DNA of 64,000 bases from the NCBI GenBank assembly GCA_964030475.1, contig CAXIPT010000003.1:6826511-6890510 (forward strand). The letters run 5' to 3'. Positions 9,117 to 19,249 of the stretch are shown here, one piece after another (position 1 is the stretch's first letter; each line of letters opens with the position of its first letter). Below the pieces are notes generated by a model. It saw only the letters and a program-made list of their open reading frames with translations. It was not told the DNA's origin and did no database searches. Both the position numbers and the translations under genes were made by a program. This DNA is from Tethya wilhelma. Taxonomy: Eukaryota; Porifera; Demospongiae; Tethyida; Tethyidae.

Positions 9117-11100
9117 CACGACACAATATATTGCTTCACACCACTCACCAGATAAGCAACCATGATAATTATAGTAAGACCAGCTGGATTTATAATTATG
9201 TAACTGAGCCTGTGTATATGTAACACTGTAACCATTTAGCAAGGGATATAGTCTTGTACCCAGACCCAACCTGCTCTGCTTGTAAAACTTTGCTGGCCCA
9301 CACTGAGCGGCTACAGACATCCAGGGGCTTCAGCCTGATTTCCGCACTGCCAGGCTGAGTTATTTCAAGATGCCTAGCATGGAATAGACAAGGCTGTACA
9401 CCTAATCTGTTACTTATATACATGTACAATGTCATGATGCATGCCTATGTGAGTGTGCCGAGGCTTGTGCACCAATGGTGCTTTCATTTACTTAGAAAGT
9501 GGGAAATGAGGGTGAAAAACCACGTTGAGCTGTACTAGCAGTGGCTAGCAACTTCCCTCAAATAGTCTCGCTAGCGTGATGAGCTCCAAATGCTTGTTTT
9601 TTTTTTGCCAAAATTTCTCTCTTAGCAAAACGGAAGTGACGTTTTTAGGTTGTCTACGTCACACTTATGACACGGTTCGACCACTGTTCGACCTCACATG
9701 CCGTCATATACCAATTGTGAGGTACAGGTTGAGTAGCCTCGTACCAGGCCACACCCTCTTTAGTGTTACACATAGTGAATCGGGAGGGCCTGGTTGTTAC
9801 CTGAACCATACATCAATGAATTCTATAGGTGCACCATGTTTATAATTTTTAATAATCAGTTGTAAGTAATTTCTGACGTGATGTGTAAGTGGCCTCTGTT
9901 TACGTTTCTACAATCACTACTATAACATTAATTCGTTATTTGTATTCCAACATTCATTGTTTTACATAATTATGTAACTAACTGTACTATTATCAGTGCT
10001 TGACACTTGGCCTCAAGTAGTTATACTAACTTATGTCATCTGGACATCTGGATAAACTTCAAAGACTTCTGTCACAAACTGCTGAATCAGATGCTCATGT
10101 TTCTTTCTACTTCCAAATATTCATGAGCAGCCAGGGTCAAAGCTAACCATCTCCTTGCAACAACTCTATTCAGTAAACTGTACTTGATACTTCGCATATG
10201 AAACTCTCGAATTTATTGAACTACACCTGTCAACTTCATCAATGAACTTTGCCTTGCAATAAGAGTCGACCTGCCACCAGTCTGATTGTACTTCAAACAT
10301 GCAAGTCCTTCCAAGCAGTACCATGGAACAATCATCAAAATTATAGAACTACACCCGTCAACTCCATCGACAGTGAACTTTGCTGTACCTACAGTTAAAT
10401 ATCTACCTGCCACTACTTTGATTGTGCTTCAACATGCAAGTCCTCACAATGAGTACCAACAATCATCAATTGTCGAATTATGTAATCAAAATTCAAACTA
10501 TGTAAAGTTTCTGAACCAGCAATCTATCATTTTGAAGCTTATACTTCACATCAGTCTTATTTTGTAACGTTTTATGCTAACCGTAATAATCATTGTTATC
10601 ATTATTGCCATTGTGAAGTAAAATTAATAGTATTTATGCTATGCTATCTAGTTATTTCTGCTATGCATGCGCGTATATGTGTAGTACAATCGAATGCCTA
10701 AGTTCAGAACAAACTAAGATGAATCCACAACAATTAAAATGAAGGCACTGTAGGTGCACAAGCCTCGGCACATTAATGGTAAGACCATTGATGGTGGTCT
10801 TGGCTGGCGCAGTGCTGAATTGTATATGGTAAAGGACACTTGTTTGATTTTGTAAATTTCTGTATAATTTAGAGTGTGAAGTTTTGTTCTTTGGTGAATT
10901 TTTTTTTGCATGTACTCCTGGAAAATAGAATTACTAAGAGAGTCAAAACATGAAAATACTGATTTGTTGACCTTTTCTGTCATTTACTGTGTATTACTGT
11001 GTGCTTTAGTCCTGCCAAGATTTAATTTGCTAAATATGATTCATAATAATTACTGTTGATGCAATAAATAGATGTACTATTATAATATATACAAGTGATG
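9117..11100. other. non-coding repeat-rich region
   Basis: I see no supported gene. It holds a degraded TAGCCTCGTACCAGG end near 9733, repeat pieces with TGCCGAGGCTTGTGCACC (near 9457) and its reverse complement (near 10755), and a direct duplication of about 130 bp at 10215-10470 with shared words GAACTACACC, GTCAACT and AACATGCAAGTCCT. Open frames here are short and lack domain signatures. Confidence 0.5.
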
Positions 11101-11113
11101 AATTGTTACTGAA

Positions 11114-12328
11114 TTATGTTGAAGCATCATTGCTCTTGCAGCAATTTGGGCAATTCCAGAGAACATCTTCCTTTGCAAATACTACAGGTGGTATGTTTAC
11201 ACAATGTTCGTGATACCATTCCTTGCAGTGGTCGCATTCTGCCATCCGTTGTTCATCACTCTCTGGCTGCCTACATGTACAGAACAAGCTAACTTCCAAG
11301 TAGTCGGTAATTCCTTGGCTTTCACGTCGTCCTAGCGATGGAAACTGACTAAGAGAGGTGTTTCTAAGGCATAATTCTAGATGTTTCCGTATTAGTAAAT
11401 GGTCAAATGCAACAGTGGAAGGATCATTACCATCACACAACTCATAGGCTATAGCCACAGCAAGTACCCCACAGTCCCAGCTGTTCTCCTGTCGACTCAC
11501 ATCCACCATACTGATTGTCAAGGCTGGAAGTGAGATGAACGTCAGACCTGCTACTATGGGAACAATTGATGGCTGAACTTTTGTGTGCAAAGTATCGTAC
11601 ACATTCACCTTTCCCTTTTCAGTGCCAAGGTTAGAGACAACAGACCAATGGTTATTATTGACCAGAACAATTTGAAGAAAGGGTCCCCTGTGAACTTGGA
11701 ATCCATGCACTTGCTGTAGGGTGGGTGGCTGTAGGCCTTCAACGTGTGGAAACTTTTGTAGTAAGAGTTTCTGGCTTGCATTGATAACAGAGTCGTTGAG
11801 CCATTTGCCTGGCAGCACTGTGGTCATATCATTGTACGAGAGATTGTACAGGTGATTGTGTATTGTCTCCTGTTCCATGTCGTCATCTTCACCACTCGAC
11901 ACGTTCACAAATTCTGGTTGTATGACCTCAGGCAACAGGCAGCAACAGTTGACAGCATCCTTCTCTTCCAGCTCTTTTACTGACAGAGTGTTGCTTAATC
12001 TCCATTTGTCAAGTCTAATGGCATCTTTGTGTCTGCAGTGTTGGACTTGACTCATTGGGAATCGTTCAGACAGAGTTCCTCGTTTGCAAAAAAGGGTGTA
12101 CAGTCCATCGTTCATCTGTACAATTCGGCATTCAATGTGTTTGCCCTTCATCCTCTGCAGGTGAATAGCTATCTGATCGCCAAGTTTGAAAGGTTTAAAT
12201 AGTTGTTTCCCATATTTTTTCCGTGTATTCAGTGGACAGGTAATTCGATGAGCCTTTGTAGAGCCACATGTACACTGCTCGTCCTCATCACATAGCAGTT
12301 GTTCATCAAAAGTGTCTATGTCGAGCAT
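11114..12328 (-). CDS. Ulp1-family cysteine protease with C-terminal PHD finger (DNA-transposon accessory protein)
   Basis: 404 residues. Near the start a zinc-knuckle-like CTCGSTKAHRITCPLN (19-34). A Ulp1/C48 domain spans about 165-320: WLNDSVIN (176-183), the histidine in NNNHW (227), Asp245 in VYDTL and the Gln/Cys pair in QENSWDCG (Q280, C286), i.e. a complete His-Asp-Cys set. A PHD finger follows (350-396): CTC, CDHC, WYHEHC and CPNC. The family cleaves ubiquitin-like (SUMO-type) conjugates. Such proteases travel with several eukaryotic DNA transposons, and this one lies just downstream of, and on the same strand as, a transposase with the same zinc knuckle. The frame is open upstream of this Met as an acidic segment to a stop near 12395, preceded by a CACACACAG acceptor-like site, so an additional 5' exon, or splicing from the transposase transcript, is possible. 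No inactivating change seen. Confidence 0.85.
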   Translation of the reverse strand: MLDIDTFDEQLLCDEDEQCTCGSTKAHRITCPLNTRKKYGKQLFKPFKLGDQIAIHLQRMKGKHIECRIVQMNDGLYTLFCKRGTLSERFPMSQVQHCRHKDAIRLDKWRLSNTLSVKELEEKDAVNCCCLLPEVIQPEFVNVSSGEDDDMEQETIHNHLYNLSYNDMTTVLPGKWLNDSVINASQKLLLQKFPHVEGLQPPTLQQVHGFQVHRGPFLQIVLVNNNHWSVVSNLGTEKGKVNVYDTLHTKVQPSIVPIVAGLTFISLPALTISMVDVSRQENSWDCGVLAVAIAYELCDGNDPSTVAFDHLLIRKHLELCLRNTSLSQFPSLGRRESQGITDYLEVSLFCTCRQPESDEQRMAECDHCKEWYHEHCVNIPPVVFAKEDVLWNCPNCCKSNDAST

Positions 12329-12631
12329 CAGCTCACTGTCATAGTCATCACAGTGTCTGTCATCATCTTCGGATGAACTGTGTGTGTGTCAATATTGGCA
12401 GATTTAAATTTGACAATTTGTCTCTCAACCCATCAAATTAAAACTTCCAATTCATATGGTCATAATTATGGTATGGTGAAAGTGGTCTTATCTTCACAAG
12501 TGAACCCATGCAAGCTATAGCCTAAAATTAATGATAAGCATCTATTGTGGCTGCTTCTGGCTGTCTGTCAGCAGGGTTATTGGTACTGCTGTAAAGTTTT
12601 CCTAATAATTTTGATAATATATATATCTGCA

Positions 12632-15095
12632 CTAAATTTGATAAAGCCAGGTCAGTATGGTGCCTAGTCTTGAGAAGTAAGAGTGCATGGTAGGTTGAAA
12701 TGCTCTTGTTTTCCATTGGGAACTTTCACTACCCCCCAAATGCACAGCATGCATACTATGTATATTATGTGCAGCACACCTGTTCGAATTGTCTGAGCTT
12801 TCAAAAGTCTTGTTCTCCTCCCTGTTCAGTTGGCATCTTCTGGAGGATGTTTTACTGTCAGCCTTGGGACCACGCTTGCACAGTTGCTGTTTGGTACCCT
12901 TGGATCTTTGTTCTTCACCACCACTGTTTTTTGAGGAGCTGCATAGCGATTGGGCACTTGTGAAGACATCTGAATGCACATTACATTTAGCTATAGCTAT
13001 AGACATTAACTTTGTATTTTTGCCGAACAAATATGGTGTACCGTACCTGTCTGATTTCTTGTTCACATTTCTCTTGTTAAGAGGACAGTCTTTGGAGGAT
13101 GTTCTACTGTGCGTTGTGGAACCACACTTACAGGATCGATTGTTCTCCAATTTAGGATACTTGTCATTCGTTCCATAAGTGTCACGACCATGACTGCCGC
13201 TCCATTTCTTTCTTATTTCTTGCTCTTCTGTCCTCTCCTGTTTCTTTTGTATTCTTTTCCTCTTTGCTTTTTCTTCCTTGATTTTCTCTAGTTTTTTCCC
13301 TCTCTTTTCATTATACTTTTTTAGTGATTCCTCAATCCCACTAAACACAGGAAGTTTCATACGTTTGTACAGATCTGGAATCCAGTGATATTTTTCGTTT
13401 TCTCCTCCTTTCTTGCTGTGTTTGTAAGTGAGATTGGCTTGTAGCAAGCCAAGATCTGATGAGACGTTATAGTGGAGTCTCTCTAGATTGAGCTCTTTGC
13501 CTCTAAACCTGATTAGGACATTATGTGAGGCCTCCATCCAGTTTGAGTGTCCCCTCTTCAGCTCTGGGTGGACGATTGCATCAGCCATACTTGCCCTGTG
13601 TTCAATTTCCACTTTGTAGGCCAATTTGTGGAACGGACACGTGAGAATCTGACGGGTGTGATATTCCTTCCCAGGGCATTTTGGTGCGTTTCTATCCTCA
13701 CACTCGCCACAGCTGCAGACGATCTTCGAGTGAAATTTGCATTCTCCTCCTTCCCACTGATGTTCATCAATGGCGTGGTGGTATAGGTTGCGTAATCGCT
13801 GTGCAAACTCGGTGGCTGTCTCACTGTTGGATAAGATAAGCGAAAAATTGTTACGCGACTGCTGAATGAATGCCTCAGACAAACAGCCACAGGCAGGTGA
13901 ATGATTCTCCTCACAGTGACATTTGTTGCTTTGTGGGTCATTGACCTCAGGGAAATCCTTCTCCAGTCGTTTCTTCATAGTTTTGTTAAACTTTTTTTTC
14001 TTTGCATAATTTTGTAATTGTTTCAGGTGAGATCTTCCTGCGTGTCCACCGCACACCATAATTTGTGCTTCAGGGTAGACTGTCTTAATGGCTTTGCTTG
14101 AAGAGGAATCCTGATCTTGCCAGTTTATTTCAACGTTCATCCCCAATGATTTAGCTTCTTCAAATACCTTTTTTGCTGCATATCCTTCTGCACCTTTAGA
14201 TGTCCCTTGGTAGAGAGGCTCTTTGATAATTTTATCAGAACCTCTCATGCTAAGATGTTTTCGAAAGAGGAGAGCGCCAGAAAAATAATTTCGGACACTG
14301 AATGTAAAATTTTTACTAAAGTGGCCTCTGGTCAACCATGCACCATCAGCAGTTGTTACTGCACGGTTCCAAGAACCGAGGTCTTTTTGGTCCATCTCTT
14401 TCATCTCATTCATAGCCTCCTGGCACATTTCTTCAACCATTTCCTTTACGACAGGATACATCAGTTCAAGTGTCTCTTGGAACCGGTGGTTGTCATTGGT
14501 CATAATTCCAAGTGAGTGACGGAGTACTTTGACGTAGGTAGCATAGGTACATCCACTAATTATGAAAGCTACATGTAAGGCACGGCTGATCTCACTGCTT
14601 CGCCCATCCATTTGAGTGGTTTCAAAGACAATTTCGTAATCCTCGCATCCATCACAAACGTAGGTTATTCTTGCTGCCCCTCCGTAACCATTTATCTTCA
14701 CAAGTACCGCCACTAGCTTTCCTCTACAGCCGGGAGTGTTGCAGCCTCGATGGATATTTATCTGCTGGATGAAAGCATCCAACTGTTTGAAGTTCAGGAA
14801 GCAGAGTGTGTTTTGGGAAGCCTCCTGGCACTGTGATATATCCCTCGGTGTTAGGAAGTACTCTGAATCTTTGTCAGAGAATACAGTTGAGACAGGGGTA
14901 TCTAGCTGGGAAACCTGGAGGAGATATGATTTAACATAATACTGAATTTTCACTGGTATATGTTCTTTTTTTGGGGTACTATTTTACCTCATGGCATTTG
15001 AATGCTCTCCTGTCACGCAGGCAAAGTCTCTTACTCGGTGGAGGAGTAACGTCAGGAGTTGGAATCTCTTCTGACAGTGATAGTGTGTTAGATTC
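12632..15095 (-). CDS. Mutator-like/DDE-type DNA transposase (two exons seen)
   Basis: Main exon 12632-14914 plus an upstream exon 14988-15095; the splice (GAG|gtaaaa to ctccag|GTT) is phase 0. The upstream exon codes a Ser/Pro-rich acidic segment and KRLCLRDRR and has its own acceptor, so the true 5' end is further up. In residues counted from Met at 14953: paired cysteines CNTPGC (71-76) and CDGC (100-103); TTADGAWLTRGH with the first likely catalytic Asp (203); DQDSSSS (Asp282); CGGHAGRSH (301-309); cysteine-rich insertion 345-436; NWMEASHN with a likely Glu474; then a long Lys/Glu-rich coiled-coil segment (545-585) and two CxCGSxxH...CPLN knuckles, the second degenerate. This order of motifs resembles the Mutator-like transposase domain families of invertebrates; exact superfamily is uncertain. 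A 105-bp piece of its 3' part recurs at 38578-38686, showing the family is multicopy. Confidence 0.8.
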
Positions 15096-15325
15096 CTGTG
15101 TGTACAAGTAGTTTTGTCAGTGTTGGGTCATGCAACTTTTCTTCCTCTCCCTCCACCCCCACCCCTTTCCTATTTGTGCAGTTTCACACCCTTTAGTGCA
15201 GATTTTTGCAAGGTCTAATTAAATTTTGCAATTGTAGCAATCAATATGACATTGTCTGTAATCATTTGCTGTGGAAATTTAAATTCTAAGACTTGCATTA
15301 TAGTGCAAGCAAAAAAATTGGAACC

Positions 15326-15344
<19 letters not shown>

Positions 15345-15356
<12 letters not shown>

Positions 15357-15780
15357 GATGATGTGACCGATCAGTTGAGTCCTTGAAAAATGGAGGGATA
15401 TTCTGAGTATAAAAGTGCATGCCAATGCATTCATTCTGGCCGTACCTCTAGCCCTTGTTCAGATGACAAATACCACAAAAATTTGGACTATTGAACAATT
15501 CCTAACATATAATATTATGTTATTTATCCAGAATTGCCTTACATCTATATCCATAAGAATCACTTCGACACTTGTTTGCCAATGGTTGACTTTGTAATTT
15601 GTCCGACACTTGTTTGCCAATGGTTGACCTTGTAATTTGTCCGAAGTTCTTCAACCTTCCCCTCACTGCTCTCTAAATATGTTTTTGACTGACTGCATGG
15701 GCACTTTTATACCCAGAATATCCCTCCATTTTTCAAGGGTTGCACTCTGATTGGTCACATCTAAAGTGATCCTCCAAAAT
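15345..15780 (+). mobile_element. inverted-repeat MITE
   Basis: Left ATTTTGGATGATGTGACC, AAAAATGGAGGGATATTCTG and TATAAAAGTGC are inverted at the right as GCACTTTTATACCCAGAATA, TCCCTCCATTTTTCAAG and GGTCACATCTAAAGTGATCC. A tail repeats the TGATCCTCCAAAATCCCTCC unit two more times up to 15850. Inside, a 39-bp unit starting CGACACTTGTTTGCC is tandemly duplicated at 15567-15645. An (AT)n tract precedes it at 15327-15351. Confidence 0.8.
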
Positions 15781-16342
15781 CCCTCCAAAATTTTATTTTG
15801 CTTGCGTTTGATTGGTCAGCTCACAAGTGATCCTCCAAAATCCCTCCAAAACTTCCAGACTCCATGATGATCACATAATATTGTACTTGGCTAAACTATG
15901 TAGAAGCTTTGGTGAGTTCAGATTTCACTAGTCATTAGATTACTATTGTAGTGAGACTTTCGGCTATAGTGTCCACAAAAGTATTTTATTGACTTATCTA
16001 TAGAGGCTAGCAACTCCACTTTTTTGTGGGGAACCTGTGCATGCTCCAGTGTTATTGTTTCACTTTACATGTATGTGGGATTAGCAGTAATTATTGTTTC
16101 TTTGTAGCAAGTAGTAGTGGCGGCATGTATTTTGGTCATATCCCTACTGAGCTCAATGACATAGTAGACACAGGAATGAACTCGCTCAATCTGACCACTA
16201 TTCCCATCTTGTTTGCTCACTTTTTACGATTTTGCCATTCATTACATTTCTAATGTTTTTTTTTTTCACTTGTTTGTTCTATATTTTATTTCGAAATTAT
16301 TAATATCTGCGTGTATAGCACATACAGAGAATTATGGTACTC

Positions 16343-16379
<37 letters not shown>

Positions 16380-16837
16380 CTGTCTGTTACGGTATAAACT
16401 GAAGAAAGGCAGCTCCATGATCCAAAAAGAAAGTACTTACGTTCATGAATTGAATTATCTTAAGAATGGTTGTGTTGAATCTCGCAAAACACTGTAGTTT
16501 CTGAGATACTGCACCCATCAATCATGCCCCACGTATAATGTGCATTATCTAGAAATAGAGTTGAATGTGCTTCAAATGACAGAGCTCTGGCTCTCAGCCT
16601 CTGGATGTGATGTGCTTGGCTCAGGTGGCTTAGCTGCTTGCATAGGTAAGTAACTCAATTGATTGCAAGCTAAAATTCTGAGCTTACCAGTTAGTTGTGT
16701 CATTGTGTTTACCAGTGAAGCTCAGTACTAAGCTAGCTAAGCTGCATGGTCACTAATGGTTCAAGTACTGATATAACCTGATTAAGGTAGTCCATAGGTT
16801 TGCTCAATAGCACTGATCTGACAACAGCTCAGCATTC

Positions 16838-17100
16838 AGTGTGCCAAGGCTTGTGCTTTGTGCGTGCCGAGGCTTACGGTAGTCGTTTTGTCCATCTGTT
16901 CTTTCGAAATCTCAAGAAAGGCAGCTCTAGCGACAAAATTGATGATACTTACGTTCATAAATCTGAATGATCTTGTAAAAATATATTTTTGGCTGTCCAA
17001 AATGCTGTGGTTGCTGAGATTGAGATTTTGCGCTTCTTTGAGCACTTAGTTTCGAGACTACGCCTATTAATCTGGTGTGTGTTTTCTAGAATCAGACTCA
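16838..17100 (+). repeat. GTAGTCGTTTTGTC repeat family copy
   Basis: Contains the family order: TGCCGAGGCTT, GGTAGTCGTTTTGTC, CGAAATCTCAAGAAAGGCAG, TTACGTTCATAAATCTGAAT, CTGTCCAAAATGCTG, TTTGAGCACTTAG, TTCGAGACTACGCC and TCTAGAAT. The same order is seen at 18066-18365 and 37490-37720. Confidence 0.8.
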
Positions 17101-18065
17101 ATCAGTGTTGAAATTCAGATGCTTACTCTGCATGATGCTGCTCATGCTGCTGTTGCTGTTGGTCAGTGGACACTGGTGCATGGCAAGAGCAAGAGGAATT
17201 GACCTGCTTGCTATGTAAGCATATATAGATGAATTAGCAAGTATAAACTTTCAGTATGGTCTGCAGCTAGCTGAGCTGCATGGCTACTGATTATGGTAGT
17301 CTAGCTAGACCTTTGTGCTCAATAGCTGTCTAACAACAGCTGAGCATTCCAGTGCTTCATAGATAAATACTTATGAGTGGATGGTATAGCTTCTAAGCAT
17401 AGCTCATCTGTTTCACTTGCTACCGAGAAGCTGAGCCTCCTCAGTCCCGGCTCACTGAGATGTGTAGGAGTCCTGATGAGCAAGTATCGAAACCACTGCT
17501 TCATCACAGAGTTATGTGGCTTACATATAGCTAAGTATATGTTAGAACATGCCTACTAGGGCGTTATCGGAAATACATGAGGTAATATTGAGTAAACCCG
17601 AGGGTTTGGCAATATTACCGAGTGTATTTCAGATAATGCCCGTCAGTAGACATGTTCTAAAATGCTTGTATCCCAGCGCTTTGACTTGTCGCTAGTTTTT
17701 ACCACTTTTGAGCTGTTTGAGAGCAGTTTTGACTTGAGCAAGAGTTTTAGTCAACTTCAGGTTTATACACTAAAATTCACTCTTGAAACAGAGAAAAATA
17801 TTATCTACGAGGAAAAGCGACACTAACACTGTCTTCTTGAAGTCTTCTGAAGTTTCTTTGAAGCGCTGGAGTGTCTTTTCAGAGTCTTGAACAGCTCCCA
17901 GGGTAATATGAAGGGGAAAACCGAGGGAAATATACATATTGCCCTCGGTTTTCCCCTTGCTCACGTTTCTTCACGTTATACACCGTGAAAAAATGTGTTA
18001 ATACTATGGCTTCCCGGGATACAATATGATATATTCAGTCTTTTACATAGTGTATAAGTGCACTA

Positions 18066-18365
18066 GTGTGCCGAGGCTTGTGCACCATCGGTGCCTTCAT
18101 TAAGCCTTGGCGCGTGCGTAGCACGTGCAGAGGATTGTGGTAGTCGTTTTGTCTGTCTGTTCCATCGAAATCTCAAGAAGGGCAGCTCTATCGACAAACT
18201 TGATGGTACGCTCATAAATGTGACTGATCTTGTAGATGTATATTTTTTGCTGTCCAAAACACTGCAGTTGCAGAGATTTGAGATTTTGGTGCTTTTTTGA
18301 GCTCTTAGCTTCGAGGCCACGCCCATTGATTCGGTGTGTGTTATCTAGAATCCATGTTGGATGTT
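18066..18365 (+). repeat. GTAGTCGTTTTGTC repeat family copy
   Basis: Begins TGCCGAGGCTTGTGCACC, then a GGTGCCTTCATT block, GCACGTGCAGAGGATTGTGG, GTAGTCGTTTTGTCTGTCTG and the same body as the 16.8-kb copy, ending TTCGAGGCCACGCCC and TCTAGAAT. Non-coding. Confidence 0.8.
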
Positions 18366-19202
18366 GGCAGGACCTTTGTCTGCTGCTTTGCCAGACTGGA
18401 GGCAGCTTAGCTGCATGGCTGCTGTTGCTCAATAGTACTTGGTAAGACAGATAAGAATGATTGGCCTGATTTCTATGAAAGCATATATAGTTTGGCATGC
18501 CATGCATAATGATAGATTTTCAGTGTGGCCTATCAGCTCTGTACTGTGATGAATTGAGCTAAGCTGCAAATTATGCAAGCATAGATTATCTATGATGAGC
18601 TGAGTGACTGATTGTGTAGTTCAGGCATACTCAATAGCTATCTGACAATACCTAAGTATTCCATATCCAGTGCAGGACAATATATTCATCAGTGATAGTC
18701 CAAGGCTATGCAGGCTGCAGAGCAGGTAGTTCAATCTACAACTTGATCATATAGTCTGTGTCTTGTGCTCCTTCATCCCAGAGTTATATGGCTAATTATA
18801 ACTTGTGGGCCTTCATCCCCGGGTTCCCTTGATTTTGGAGCCTGGGGACTGGGCCCGGCTAAGTTTGACTCTTGATATACCCGCAGCATATACATGCATG
18901 TAGCTACATATGATAATCTATTTTATATCGTAACAACGTATGTGTGTTAAGTGTGTTACTAGTTGAGTGTGCCGAGGCTTTTGCACCATCGGTGCCTTCA
19001 TTAGTATTGGTAAGTATGTATGTCTTTATGGAACAAGATTAGCTGATGTTTGAATGTGGTTATCTTTCTATTGCAGTCCTCACTCCCCCAACATTGCTGC
19101 CGGACCCCACTTGGCACCACAACCATTGAACAATAGTGAGTTTTTATGTTGTACATGACATACATAGTATGCAATTCGTGCTTGAATGCATAGCATCTCA
19201 GT

Positions 19203-19209
19203 TTAATTT

Positions 19210-19245
<36 letters not shown>
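19203..19245 (+). repeat. (CT)n microsatellite at the edge of the duplicated 2A-gene block
   Basis: About twenty-one CT units ending exactly where the sequence shared with 45599-47359 starts. A longer (CT)n tract (45509-45582) precedes the second copy too. Confidence 0.9.

Positions 19246-19249
<4 letters not shown>

Larger units (their letters stand above)
15860..19200. other. non-coding region rich in the GTAGTCGTTTTGTCTG repeat family
   Basis: No supported gene. It contains repeat copies at 16838-17100 and 18066-18365 (described separately), a further end at 18968-19005, a (GT)n tract at 16346-16376, and single-frame ORFs that are translations of the repeats. The palindromic-looking stretch near 17580-17640 and 17900-17960 (CCTCGGTTTTCCCCTT with partial complement) may be another short foldback element. 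Confidence 0.5.

Noticed and set aside
12700..13291. Plus-strand ORFs opposite the transposase
   Set aside because: Antisense to a long open frame with recognisable domains; the Phe/Leu-rich composition reflects the complement of Lys/Glu codons.
11000..15400. Terminal inverted repeats of the transposase element
   Set aside because: I compared both flanks by eye and found no convincing pair; the 15345-15780 inverted repeat is a self-contained MITE, not an end of the element.
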